From: VXYL01 sp963666465
Lineage (GTDB): Bacteria > Pseudomonadota > Gammaproteobacteria > Pseudomonadales > Azotimanducaceae
Direction of reading: 5' to 3'
Assembly (NCBI GenBank): GCA_963666465.1
Contig: OY762824.1
Coordinates: forward strand, 372,001 to 436,000
Length of the DNA stretch: 64,000 nt
Under the pieces are notes generated by a model that saw only the letters and a program-made list of their open reading frames with translations, ran no database searches and had not been told where the DNA came from. Position numbers and translations under genes: made by a program. This document shows positions 1 through 8,566 of the stretch, piece after piece. Within the stretch, counting starts at the first letter, position 1, and each line of letters starts with the position of its first letter.

Positions 1-672
1 GGCGGGTCCGGGGGTCTCGGCACTGCTCCTGAACCGGGCACGGACGTGCTCGTGCTGCGCCGGGTCGAAGCGCTGCAGCCGTTGGCGCGATACATCGATC
101 CTCTCGACGCGGTGGCGGTCGATGACGAACCGCTTGACCTGGAAGACGACGACTTCGCCGTCCTGGCGGACTGCCAACGGGCAATGCTCTTCCGCGTGAC
201 CTCCATCGCCGAAGCGGCGGGGGTGGCGACTCTGGCTCGGGCGTCCGGTTCGGGTCGGCTTGGCAATGCTTCGACGCCACTCGGCGCCGCGCCTTGGGGT
301 GGCGCATCGGGCGCAGAGGGTGCTGGCGTAGGGCGCGTGGTCACGGATGCCTATTTCGTTGCCGAGGTGGGGCAGGCCAACGACCGCAGCGAACCGGTGT
401 TCGCCCTTTGGCGCAAGGTTGGCGTCGGTTCCGCTGCGGAGTTGCTGCGCGGCATCGACAACATGCAGGTGCTGTTGGCGGTGGATTCGACGCCGACGGA
501 CACGAACCCGCGTGCGGACCGCTACCTGTCGCCCTCGGACTTGGCCAACGAAGCGGTGCGAGCCATCCATGTGGAACTGCTCGCGTCCAGCATCGATGCA
601 GCAGACGGCGACCAGCCCCTGCGCCGCACCTTCTCGCGCACGACAGCGCTGCGCTCGGGGATGCTGCGGTGA
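1..672 (+). CDS. pilW: Type IV pilus assembly protein PilW-like, C-terminal part
   Basis: The reading frame is open from the first base, so the 5' end lies outside the window; a GTG at 46 is internal. The visible residues begin GTDVLVLRRVEA, which resembles the region of PilW proteins after the N-terminal prepilin helix. The rest is a soluble domain ending in RTTALRSGMLR. PilW is a minor pilin that helps prime type IV pilus assembly at the inner membrane. Its stop codon overlaps the ATG of the next gene (TGATG), as expected in a pilV-pilW-pilX-pilY1 operon. The call rests on family resemblance and on the pilX-like gene downstream. Confidence 0.7.
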   Translation, partial: GGSGGLGTAPEPGTDVLVLRRVEALQPLARYIDPLDAVAVDDEPLDLEDDDFAVLADCQRAMLFRVTSIAEAAGVATLARASGSGRLGNASTPLGAAPWGGASGAEGAGVGRVVTDAYFVAEVGQANDRSEPVFALWRKVGVGSAAELLRGIDNMQVLLAVDSTPTDTNPRADRYLSPSDLANEAVRAIHVELLASSIDAADGDQPLRRTFSRTTALRSGMLR

Positions 673-1250
673 TGGTGCGTCGGCGTGGTCCTCCAACAAC
701 CGGCGCACGCGGCGTGGTCCTGTTCACGACGCTCGTGTTGCTGACGCTCCTGACCATGGTCGGCATTTCCGGCGCTCGCACGACGCGCATGGAACAGGGC
801 ATGGCCCGCAATGCCCACGACTCCATGCTGGGGTTCCAAGCCGCCGAATCCGCACTCCGCGAAGCCGAAGACTGGCTGGCCACCAACGCGACGGATCCTG
901 CCGCCGTTTTCCCGGCAACAGGCCGGGGCCGCCACAACTCCCCCGCATGGGGAGCGGAACCAGCGTGGCGACAGGGCGATGTATGGGAGCGGGGGAGCCA
1001 GGAAGCCACCGCGCCGTCCGGCGTAGCCCTGCCACCTCGCTACGCCATCGAATGGCTCGCCTCATATCCGGGCGCCTCACCGCCAGACGGCAGCGGTGGC
1101 ACGGTGGACGTCTTCCGAATCACCGCCCTCGGCTACGGCGGCACGAGCCGCGCCCAAACCGTCCTCCAATCCACCTTCGGCCGCCTGCGCGGCGCGGCTG
1201 GCGCAACCCCTGGCCGCCTCTCATGGGTGGAGTTCGACGCCATTCCATGA
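672..1250 (+). CDS. pilX: Type IV pilus minor pilin PilX-like
   Basis: A 192-residue protein starting at the ATG that overlaps the PilW stop. It opens with a basic leader, then a class III prepilin-type site (GARG followed by VVLFTTLVLLTLLTMVG) and the RTTRMEQGMARN stretch typical of PilX. This is a membrane-anchored minor pilin delivered to the type IV pilus machinery. No pilY1 or pilE follows: the next genes are on the opposite strand and belong to a restriction system, so the operon ends or has been cut here. Confidence 0.75.
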   Translation: MVRRRGPPTTGARGVVLFTTLVLLTLLTMVGISGARTTRMEQGMARNAHDSMLGFQAAESALREAEDWLATNATDPAAVFPATGRGRHNSPAWGAEPAWRQGDVWERGSQEATAPSGVALPPRYAIEWLASYPGASPPDGSGGTVDVFRITALGYGGTSRAQTVLQSTFGRLRGAAGATPGRLSWVEFDAIP

Positions 1251-1411
1251 ACGGGACTCGCGAGGTGGAGGTGGTGCGACAGGTAGCGCTGGCGAGCGAC
1301 TTTGGCGAGCTCGTACTTCCACGTTCCATTGGCGAGACCTTGGGTGGCAGGTGGACGTTGGCGAACGCCAAACGCCAAAAGCTTTGAGCAGGCTTGGCGT
1401 GCGATACGAGT

Positions 1412-2305
1412 CTACGGTTCGACGCGGGCCGCGAACTCGCTTGCAAGGGGATGGCGCAGTGTCGGTGAATCCTCGCGCCATGTGGCGCGGGTTGTCTTGC
1501 CTGCCATTTTCGGTGCCGCGAACACGTAGCGCAGGTCGTATTCGCTGTACAGCGTGTCGAAGAATCGTTCGATGCGCAGGGAACTGGCGGCGCCGGGCCA
1601 TGTGTCCAGGATGCCCGCACCATTTCCGGCGGAGGGAGTCACCAGCGCGAGCGCCACGGACTCGTATCGGGTGACGTCGTCGCGAACACCGCGCCTGCCG
1701 GTTAGTTGCGACATCACGTCGTGGTAGCGAACCAGTGAATCGACCGGCTCGTCGTCGCGCAAAGCCACGTCATTGCTGCGGGTTTCCCCTTGCGCGCCGG
1801 CAGCGAGGAAGTGGGCGGCATCGGCGGGTCGAGGCCCGGCCCGATTTGCGCGCAGCACATGGAAGAAACCGTACACGAGGTTGGGGTATGCGATGTGCAG
1901 GTTGGTGCAGTCCCCGACGGCCTCCTCCATGCGGTTGGTGAGGTTGCGAAAAGCGTTCAACGTCCCCTTGATGGATACGGCTACGCAAGGTCCGACCGCG
2001 GTGTTGGCAACAACCACATCGATGTCCTTTGCCTTCAGACCGCCCAGAACCGTGCGCTCTCCCTGTCCACCAAGCTCGGGCACATGCTCGAGTCGGTAGA
2101 TGCCGCGACGCAGCCGGTGGGCTTCGAACGGCGGCCTGGGGACGATGTGCGACGGGAGAAACCCGCCTTCGAGTACGAGGCGACACGCCACGTACCAATG
2201 CAGGGGACGGATGTGGCCCTGGCTTTGCGGGCTTTGCCGAACCGACGCGAAGGCATCCAAGGCGTCCGCTAGGGTCACCCACTGGCAGCGATTGTGGTCA
2301 GGCAC
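1412..2305 (-). CDS. Putative type II restriction endonuclease
   Basis: About 297 residues from a GTG at 2305 that overlaps the stop of the upstream methyltransferase (TGA at 2298-2300), the usual coupling of M and R genes. The centre reads KDIDVVVANTAVGPCVAVSIKG. An acidic residue followed after about a dozen residues by SIK fits a PD-(D/E)XK nuclease core, and an LxxRMEEAVGD helix follows. It would cut DNA at the site protected by the partner methyltransferase. The exact family was not identified. This ORF has no frameshift although the methyltransferase has several, so the nuclease is either inactive or expressed safely in some other way. The last residues (AARVEP) end 162 bases from pilX, which is convergent. 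Confidence 0.55.
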   Translation of the reverse strand: MPDHNRCQWVTLADALDAFASVRQSPQSQGHIRPLHWYVACRLVLEGGFLPSHIVPRPPFEAHRLRRGIYRLEHVPELGGQGERTVLGGLKAKDIDVVVANTAVGPCVAVSIKGTLNAFRNLTNRMEEAVGDCTNLHIAYPNLVYGFFHVLRANRAGPRPADAAHFLAAGAQGETRSNDVALRDDEPVDSLVRYHDVMSQLTGRRGVRDDVTRYESVALALVTPSAGNGAGILDTWPGAASSLRIERFFDTLYSEYDLRYVFAAPKMAGKTTRATWREDSPTLRHPLASEFAARVEP

Positions 2306-3736
2306 GGTGTCGCCAACGTCGCATTGTGTTGATGCTCGCGCGCCATTGCTCCTCGTTGCCCGATCCCTCGGGTGGTGCGAGAAGGACCCGTGCGGCTTCG
2401 CGCGGTTCGAGCTTGAGGAGGCCGCCACCCAAGGGGTGCCCTTCTAGCTCGCAGCTGAGTCTGGTCAAGGATGTTCCCCAGCGCTCGAGCACTTGCTCGG
2501 GGGCGACATTTGGCATGGAGTCGGACGGCGTGTACCGCGTTCGAGCAAACGCATCCGGCATCGTTGCGTGCCAATGCCGGGCTATCGGTGCTCATGTAGG
2601 CGAGGAACATGTCAGGGGTGGTGACGTTAGGAACCGCATACCAAGGGCTGCGGACGCGACACTTGTATCGACTTTGGGCAATGGTCGCCGCGTCGGATGC
2701 CAGGTAGTCGGCAAGTGCATCCGAAATCATGGAATTCGGGCCCACATGTACGAGGAACGTGGCGCGATCCTCCGACCGCCAGCGGTCCACGGTGGCTGGG
2801 TCGATCGCACCGTCATGCAGCTGTCGCCCGCTGGTTACGCTTGGGCGAAGGTAGGCGGCAAGGTCCAGTCGCTCTGCATCGGAAGGTCGCAAGTGGAAGA
2901 AACCGTTGTCGCCGGAGACGTAGCCGATGCCCAGGCGAGCGATCTGGCCGAGGCGCTGTGCCTTGTTCCCGTCGGCAATCTGTCGGTATGCGTTTCGTGC
3001 ATCGGCCGGGAGCAGCATGGGCCGCAATCGACAGTCCCACTGTCGCCATCTTCCAGTGACACTTGCGTGCCTGGCGGGGGTTGCGGTTGTGCTTCGAAGC
3101 TCTCCCAAGTGCTGAACCGAAAGGTGCCGGCGTTGCCGCCGTGGCCATCGGCATACAACAGCCATGTGTCCTCCGACAGGTCCGAGAACACTTTGCGGCG
3201 AATTGCCACGATGGTCACCGTTGCGAAGTGCTCGCAAAGCCAGTGCAGCACCGGTGCTGCGTAGGGTGCGTGGCCTATCTCCGCCGGCGCCCGCCGGGGC
3301 GGAGTAGAGAAGCCGTCACGAGCAACCACGGCGCCCATGACGAACAGAGGCCCGACAGTCGAACCCCCAACGCGGCACACAGGTCTCGTGCCAGGCCCCG
3401 GGTCTCGCCGCTGAAGCGCTGATAGCGGATGAACGGAGGGTTTCCGGCGGCACAGTCGAAGCGCGATGGCGTCGAGGCAGCCCAGGCGAAGAAGTCCGCA
3501 CATACCACTTGCGCATCGGGCGCACGCTGGCGCGCTGCTGCGGCGGCTTGCGCACATCGTTCGACTCCGACGCTCGAAGGATGGTGCGCGATCACGCCGC
3601 CATCGCCGCAGGCGGGGTCGAGCATCCGATCTTGCTTTCCGCGCAACGCCCAGGCAACCAGCGTGGCAGCGACCCGCGCCGGTGTGTAGTACGCGCCGTT
3701 TTCCTTTTGCGTCATTGGTCGGTGTGCTTTGTCCAT
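2298..3736 (-). pseudogene. DNA adenine-N6 methyltransferase of the restriction system, frameshifted
   Basis: Translation starts at ATG 3736 or 3715 (MTQKENGAYYTPARV). It shows motif X (GAYYTP), motif I (LDPACGDGGV) and motif IV (NPPFIRYQRF), as in type II/IIG adenine-N6 methyltransferases. The frame then changes near 3295, near 3035 and near 2490. Recognisable family sequence continues in each new frame: PAEIGHAPYAAPVLHWLCEH, then ARLGIGYVSGDNGFFHLRP, then LSCELEGHPLGGGLLKLEP. Summed over the frames the protein has a normal length for the family, so it decayed recently. Sequencing error at three places is possible but less likely. Confidence 0.7.
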
Positions 3737-4011
3737 CGGCCTTGTGAGGACGTTGCCACAGCATAGCCGAGCGCCGCGATCGATGACGTCGCTGTGGGGA
3801 GGCTCGGACAGCCGCCGGCGTACGGCATCGAGACCGTGCTCTTTCGCAGGGAGGGCATCTTGCCCGCCATCATCCGAGGAGCGTGCGAGCTGTATCGTGG
3901 CTTGCCTTTTCGTGGCGAAAGAGCGAATGGCTCGACGAGAATCCTGATGCGGGCACCTGGCGCGCCTTTGCGTCGTGTTGGAGGGCAGGATGCCTTCCCT
4001 CCAGAGGATCC
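3737..4011. repeat. Intergenic repeat region with two GGAGGGC-type motifs
   Basis: Between the broken methyltransferase and the DUF385 gene there is no credible gene. The region holds two copies of a short dispersed motif, ggagggcatcttgcccgcc near 3848 and ggagggcaggatgcc near 3978. The second is followed by ttccctccag and so forms an imperfect hairpin. The motif recurs between genes across the whole window. Confidence 0.5.
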
Positions 4012-4467
4012 TTAGTGCTCCAGCGCGGGGCGTGCTTCCACTACTACGGAGTTGCTTGCGGCCTGGTCGAGGCTGGTGGGATCCGGTTGCCGATTCGCCG
4101 TCAGGGTTACCTCGTGGTAGGCGGCATCTTGCGGGAATTGCTCGAGATAGGCGGCGAGGAGGGTTCGGGCGCGTTCCTGGTCGGTGACGACTGTTGCTTC
4201 GCATTCGACGCGCCTGCGGCGCATCGTCAAGGTGACTTGGGCGCCGCCTTGCAGATTGCGCCACCATTGCGTGCCTCCGGAACTGAAGCAGCGAACCACG
4301 TTGCCGTCCTGCACGTAACGCAGCGGGGTGGTTCGCCAAATGCCGCTGCGCCGTCCCTGGTAGCGCATCAGGAGCAGGCTCCGGCTGACGACGAAATGCA
4401 GCGGCGAAGAGAGCACCAGCCGCATGAGCGGGTTGATGACCACAAACAGCGATTCCGGCAGCTTCAT
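4012..4467 (-). CDS. Nitroreductase/deazaflavin-dependent oxidoreductase family protein (DUF385)
   Basis: 151 residues from ATG 4467. The core LLLMRYQGRRSGIWRTTPLRYVQDGNVV, then GGTQWWRNLQGGAQVTL, matches the small split-barrel DUF385 family, which in actinobacteria binds F420 and elsewhere has unclear cofactor use. The protein would bind a flavin-like cofactor and reduce small molecules in the cytoplasm; the substrate is unknown. It lies head-to-head with the OsmC-like gene, sharing a roughly 140-base promoter region. The C-terminal tail after LEQFPQDAAYHEV is variable and short. Confidence 0.75.
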   Translation of the reverse strand: MKLPESLFVVINPLMRLVLSSPLHFVVSRSLLLMRYQGRRSGIWRTTPLRYVQDGNVVRCFSSGGTQWWRNLQGGAQVTLTMRRRRVECEATVVTDQERARTLLAAYLEQFPQDAAYHEVTLTANRQPDPTSLDQAASNSVVVEARPALEH

Positions 4468-4499
4468 CTTCGTCACCACGCTCGGAGTGTTGAATTCAT

Positions 4500-4511
4500 C
4501 ATATGCATATG
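4500..4511. promoter_or_regulatory. 12-bp perfect palindrome in a divergent promoter region
   Basis: catatgcatatg lies between the divergent DUF385 and osmC-like genes in a locally AT-rich patch of otherwise GC-rich DNA. Placement and symmetry suit an operator for a dimeric regulator, but no second copy or known consensus was seen. Confidence 0.3.
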
Positions 4512-4609
4512 CCAAAGCGCCACTGCAAACGGCGTCGGCGGGCGCGTATGATCGCGCGTTTTTCGCCCCGCGCCCAGCAATCCATGGGCCGCAGACACGG
4601 AAGGAGAAG

Positions 4610-5161
4610 ATGAGCGACAAAGCGGACAACGGAGTCAACGTTGAGGCGTTGCTAAACGCACGGGAGGCCGTGTCGGAGGCTCCGGAGGCGGCGCAGTTCC
4701 GCTGGCGTGCTGCCTGCGAGTGGAAAAACGGCACGCACAGCCAGTCCACGGTGGAGGGTTACTTCGGTCTCGGCGCCGAGCAGCGTCACAAGCGCACCTT
4801 CGCGTTCGATGCCGATCACCCGGAGACCTTCGCTGCCGAAGACAACGGCGCAACGCCGGTGGAATACGTGCTCGTGGGGCTCGCGAGCTGCCTCACCGCA
4901 GGGGTTGCCAGCGTGGCGCAGAACCGCGACATTCAGTTGCGCTCGGTGCAGGCGACGCTCGAAGGCGACATGGACATCCAAGGCATCCTCGGCGCGGATG
5001 CCGACGTTCGCAACGGCTTCAGCGGCATCCGGGTCACCTACAACATCGACGCCGATGCGTCCAGGGACGACATCGAGGCGCTGGTGGCGCAGTCGCAGAA
5101 GCGTTCGGCGGTGTACGACATCATCACCAATCCCACCAACGTCACGGTGGACGTGAAGTAG
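4610..5161 (+). CDS. OsmC/Ohr-family protein
   Basis: 183 residues from ATG 4610, preceded by a good ribosome-binding site (aaggag at 4601). The OsmC fold is clear from GATPVEYVLVGLASCLTAGVA and the closing strand NPTNVTVDVK. OsmC-family enzymes remove peroxides with two cysteines. Here Cys94 (in GLASCL) is present, but the second position is Ser166 (KRSAVYD), so the standard disulfide cycle is not possible and a thiol-dependent mechanism with an external partner, or another role, is likely. The N-terminal ~25 residues are an extra acidic stretch. The gene is followed by a flavin enzyme in the same direction after 37 bases. Confidence 0.8.
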   Translation: MSDKADNGVNVEALLNAREAVSEAPEAAQFRWRAACEWKNGTHSQSTVEGYFGLGAEQRHKRTFAFDADHPETFAAEDNGATPVEYVLVGLASCLTAGVASVAQNRDIQLRSVQATLEGDMDIQGILGADADVRNGFSGIRVTYNIDADASRDDIEALVAQSQKRSAVYDIITNPTNVTVDVK

Positions 5162-5198
5162 GCGCCTCGAGCCTCGCTCGCAACCGATCGCCATAGGA

Positions 5199-6479
5199 AT
5201 GCTTCCCATGCCCGTCGCGGATGTCGTCATCGTTGGCGCCGGCCATTCCGGCCTCGCCATGAGCCAGTGCCTGGCGCAGGCTGGCGTCGAGCATGTTGTG
5301 CTCGAACGCGGCGAGATCGCCAACTCTTGGCGCACGGAGCGCTGGGACTCGCTGAAGCTGCTGACCCCGAACTGGCAGAACCGACTGCCCGACTATGCCT
5401 ACTCCGGCGACGATCCCGACGGTTTCGCCTCGGTGCCGCAGGTGGTGGACTTCATCTCCGGCTACGCGGCGCACATCGGCGCTCCCGTGCTGACGGGAAC
5501 GACGGTGGAGCGGGTGTCCGCCGGGGAAGGCGGATTCGCTCTCGACACCGATCGCGGCACTTGGTTCGCCGGGGCGTGCGTGCTCGCGAGCGGTGCCTGC
5601 AACGTTGCCAACGTGCCGAAGTGCGCGGTGGATTTGCCGTCGGACGTCCGGGCGATCACCGCCCGAGACTACCGCCGCCCTGACGATCTGGATGCCGGCG
5701 ATACGCTGGTGGTGGGCGCCTCCGCCACGGGCGTTCAGCTTGCGGAGGAAATCCACCGCTCCGGTCGTACGGTGACTCTCTCTGTCGGGGAGCATGTGCG
5801 CTTGCCACGCGTCTATCGCGGCAAGGACATCCAGTGGTGGATGACGCACGCCGGCATTCTCGACGAAGGCATCGCGGACATCGACGATTTGGTTCGTGCC
5901 CGCAACATTCCGTCGCCGCAGTTGGTGGGGACGCGGGAGCGACACAACCTGGACCTCAATGCGCTTTCCGATCAGGGCGTGCGGCTGGTGGGACGCCTGG
6001 GCGGCATTCATCGGGATCGCGTGCTGTTCTCTGGTTCGCTTGCGAACATCTGCAAGCTGGCTGATCTGAAGATGAACCGGCTCTTGAACACACTTGATGA
6101 GTGGGCGACGGGCGACGGCGCGGGGAATCTTCCGGGCGAGGTGGAAGAGGCGCATCGATTCGACGCCACGCGGGTGCCGGCAACGCCGGAGCTCAGCCTG
6201 CGCCTGGGCGGCGAGGGCATTCGCAATGTGGTCTGGGCGACCGGCTATTCACCTGACCTGTCCTGGCTGGACATTCCCGCTTTCGACCGCAAGGGCAAGC
6301 TTCGCCACGATGGCGGCGTGGTGGCCGTGCCGGGACTGTACGTTCTGGGCCTCAGCTTCCTGCGCCGGCGCAAGTCGAGCTTCATCCACGGTGCCGAAGA
6401 CGATGCCCGCGATCTTGCGACGCATCTTGTCGCCAATCTGAACGACCGCGCCGGTGCGAGGGTGCGCAAGACCGCATGA
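5199..6479 (+). CDS. FAD/NAD(P)-dependent oxidoreductase, flavin monooxygenase-like
   Basis: 426 residues. The N-terminal FAD-binding Rossmann motif is VVIVGAGHSGLAMSQCL, a second nucleotide-binding site is LVVGASATGVQLAEEI (about residue 170), and the C-terminal VVWATGYSPDLSWL is the ATGY motif of flavin-containing monooxygenases. The WRTERWDSLKLLTPNW segment also fits that superfamily. It would oxygenate a small lipophilic or sulfur/nitrogen compound with NAD(P)H; the substrate is unknown. ATG at 5208 is an equally possible start. Its stop overlaps the next gene (ATGA), so the two are probably translationally coupled. Confidence 0.8.
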   Translation: MLPMPVADVVIVGAGHSGLAMSQCLAQAGVEHVVLERGEIANSWRTERWDSLKLLTPNWQNRLPDYAYSGDDPDGFASVPQVVDFISGYAAHIGAPVLTGTTVERVSAGEGGFALDTDRGTWFAGACVLASGACNVANVPKCAVDLPSDVRAITARDYRRPDDLDAGDTLVVGASATGVQLAEEIHRSGRTVTLSVGEHVRLPRVYRGKDIQWWMTHAGILDEGIADIDDLVRARNIPSPQLVGTRERHNLDLNALSDQGVRLVGRLGGIHRDRVLFSGSLANICKLADLKMNRLLNTLDEWATGDGAGNLPGEVEEAHRFDATRVPATPELSLRLGGEGIRNVVWATGYSPDLSWLDIPAFDRKGKLRHDGGVVAVPGLYVLGLSFLRRRKSSFIHGAEDDARDLATHLVANLNDRAGARVRKTA

Positions 6480-7516
6480 GGGCCTGGCGTCTGCTCCGGC
6501 TGGGTGATCCTTGGACGGAACTGGCCGCCGCGGACATGGCCGAACCCGATGCGAAGGAAGCTGCTTCCGTTCGTCCTGATGCGGTTGTGGTTCGGGTTGA
6601 GGCGACCGATCTCAACTTCGCCGACATCCTGCAATGTCGCGGCCAGTATCAGGTTCGCCACGAGGTGCCGTTCACGCCGGGGATGAATGCGACGGGAACG
6701 GTCGTGGAGTCGTCGCCCGATTCGCCGCATCGGCCCGGCGAGCGAATCGTCGGGCCCACCGTTGCGCCCTGGGGCGGCTTTGCGGAATGTGCGGTGCTGG
6801 CGGGGGATCTCGCGCATCCGGTGCCGGTCGGGGTCTCCTCGATTGATGCGATGGCCGCACACATCACCTATGGCACGGCCTGGTTTGCCCTGCATCGTCG
6901 GGGGCGGTTGCAGGCGGGCGAGACGGTGTTGGTGCTGGCCGGCGCCGGCGGCGTTGGTTCCGCCGCCATCCGACTGGCGCGCGCGCACGGCTGTTGGGTT
7001 GCGGCTGCGGCTGGCGGCGAGGAGAAGACGGCAGTCTGTCACGAGCTCGGTGCGGATGCGCTGATCGACTACGAGGCAGAAGATCTGTATGGGGCGGTGA
7101 TGGAGCTCACGAGCGGCCGTGGCGTGGACGTGGTTTTCGACCCGGTTGGGGGCGACTGGTCGGACACGGCGCGGCGCCTTCTCGCATGGGAAGGGCGGTT
7201 GCTGGTAATCGGTTTTGCGAGTGGCAGGATTCCTTCGGCGCCGACGAACCATGTGCTGGTGAAGAACTACTCGGTGGTTGGCGTCCACATGGGTGGTTAC
7301 CGCGAACGCCGCACCGACCTTGTGCGGCAGTGCTATGTGGACCTGCACGGACGCCTGGAACGCGGCGAAATCGAGCCCTTCGTGAGCGAGGTGATTGGGT
7401 TTGGTGCTGTGCCCGAGTCACTTCGCCGGTTGTCGGGGCGGGGAACGACGGGCCGGGTCGTTTTCGATCCACGGCGCTTGGAGGGAGGGGAGGCTGCCGG
7501 CCCTGCGCGCTCTTGA
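6476..7516 (+). CDS. Zinc-free quinone oxidoreductase of the MDR family
   Basis: 346 residues, starting at an ATG that overlaps the stop of the monooxygenase gene. The N-terminal GroES-like domain includes VRVEATDLNFADILQCRGQYQ, and the NADPH-binding Rossmann site is VLVLAGAGGVGSAAIRLA (about residue 150). The structural and catalytic zinc ligands of alcohol dehydrogenases are absent, which places it with NADPH:quinone reductases and enoyl reductases. The overlap suggests it acts in the same oxidation-reduction step or pathway as its neighbour. The closing GTTGRVVFDP is typical of the family. Confidence 0.85.
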   Translation: MRAWRLLRLGDPWTELAAADMAEPDAKEAASVRPDAVVVRVEATDLNFADILQCRGQYQVRHEVPFTPGMNATGTVVESSPDSPHRPGERIVGPTVAPWGGFAECAVLAGDLAHPVPVGVSSIDAMAAHITYGTAWFALHRRGRLQAGETVLVLAGAGGVGSAAIRLARAHGCWVAAAAGGEEKTAVCHELGADALIDYEAEDLYGAVMELTSGRGVDVVFDPVGGDWSDTARRLLAWEGRLLVIGFASGRIPSAPTNHVLVKNYSVVGVHMGGYRERRTDLVRQCYVDLHGRLERGEIEPFVSEVIGFGAVPESLRRLSGRGTTGRVVFDPRRLEGGEAAGPARS

Positions 7517-7716
7517 GGTGCTGGTCGGTGACGAAGTGGTCGGTTGACTGCCCTTGCTTCCTGAACGCGACAACGAGGCACCTATCCTCCGGGCAGCCGG
7601 AGCAGGCGGAGTGTGGTCCTGATCCGTACATGTGGAGTACCCCTGCCCCGCGTTCGGTGGCGCGTCGGTCGTGCCGTGGACTTGCCTGAGCGGGTGCGGT
7701 GTCCCTCGAGGGTTCG
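7517..7716. other. Convergent intergenic spacer
   Basis: Between the quinone oxidoreductase and terB, which face each other. I see no gene and no clear poly-T terminator here. Confidence 0.5.
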
Positions 7717-8157
7717 TCAGGCGCTTTCGAATAGGCCGGCGATCTGGGCGGGAGTGAGGGAAAGCGCTTCGGCCACCATGTTGTAGAAGCCGACTTCGCG
7801 GGAGCTGATGCGACCGTCGCTTAGGATCACTTCGGCAAGCGCCCCGGCGATCATTGCGCGGTCTTGGGCGTTCACCTTGCGGGCGACGCTGGCGAGGTGG
7901 CGTTCGAGGGGGGCCGATTCATACAGACGCGAATGCGCGGCCATGCGTACATCGTGGGCGGTGACCTGCTCGCCCGTCGTCTTCTCCACCACGTTGCGGA
8001 CCGTCTCGATCTCGATGTGCTTGATGTTGCTGTCCGCCGCCGAGGCGCGGGCGAGAGTCAAGAGCACGGTTTCCTTGACGAGGTCGTTCTTGTCTCCAGC
8101 CGTCGGCTCGCCGCCGCCGAAGATCTTGAGGACGTTGGTGAGGCTCGCGATGCTCAT
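7717..8157 (-). CDS. TerB-family tellurite resistance/stress protein
   Basis: 146 residues from ATG 8157 (MSIASLTNVLKIFGGGEP). The helical body with KETVLLTLARASAADSNIKHIE and the C-terminal AEVILSDGRISSREVGFYNMVAEALSLTP fits the TerB domain, whose conserved acidic residues bind metal. TerB-like proteins sit at the inner membrane or in the cytoplasm and take part in poorly understood stress responses. The same frame stays open upstream into an ankyrin-like remnant, but the ATG at 8157 gives a complete domain, so this start is preferred. Confidence 0.8.
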   Translation of the reverse strand: MSIASLTNVLKIFGGGEPTAGDKNDLVKETVLLTLARASAADSNIKHIEIETVRNVVEKTTGEQVTAHDVRMAAHSRLYESAPLERHLASVARKVNAQDRAMIAGALAEVILSDGRISSREVGFYNMVAEALSLTPAQIAGLFESA

Positions 8158-8291
8158 CGGCTGATTTCCGCTCCTTTGGGGTGTCGGGTGGAGAGTGTCG
8201 GGTCGCAAGGCAATGGCGCGGCAGTATAAACACCGTGGCGAGCAGGCGCGACGAGTCTTGCCGCGCTTGTCCCGCGCAAAGGGCGTGGGAC

Positions 8292-8508
8292 AAGCGTCGG
8301 GGTTGGCTTGGCGGTTGGCTATGGCTTCGTGCAGTGCGGTCTTGTACGCGCGATCGCTACAGTTGGGCGAAGTGCCTCGTTCGAGCAGGAGTTGGGCCAT
8401 GCCGAGGTGCCGATTGGCCAGCGCCCTGTGCAGCATCGCGCCGTTGTGGCCGGCGGCTGCGTTCGGGTTGGCGCCGGCGTCGAGCAGGGCCCCCTCGCGC
8501 TCCCCCAC
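8292..8508 (-). pseudogene. Ankyrin-repeat protein remnant
   Basis: The frame reads LLDAGANPNAAAGHNGAMLHRALANRHLGMAQLLLERGTSPNCSD and then TALHEAIANR, about two ankyrin repeats. No start with a ribosome-binding site is evident, and the fragment runs without a stop into the terB frame. It is most likely the remains of a longer ankyrin protein, possibly joined to terB by a deletion. Just upstream, a segment of about 30 bases (ctcgcgct...ccccacg..tgaaggctcctc) is duplicated at 8491 and 8538. Confidence 0.5.
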
Positions 8509-8566
8509 GTTGAAGGCTCCTCCTTGCGAGGGGAGGCCCCTCGCGCTTCCCCACGCTGAAGGCTCC

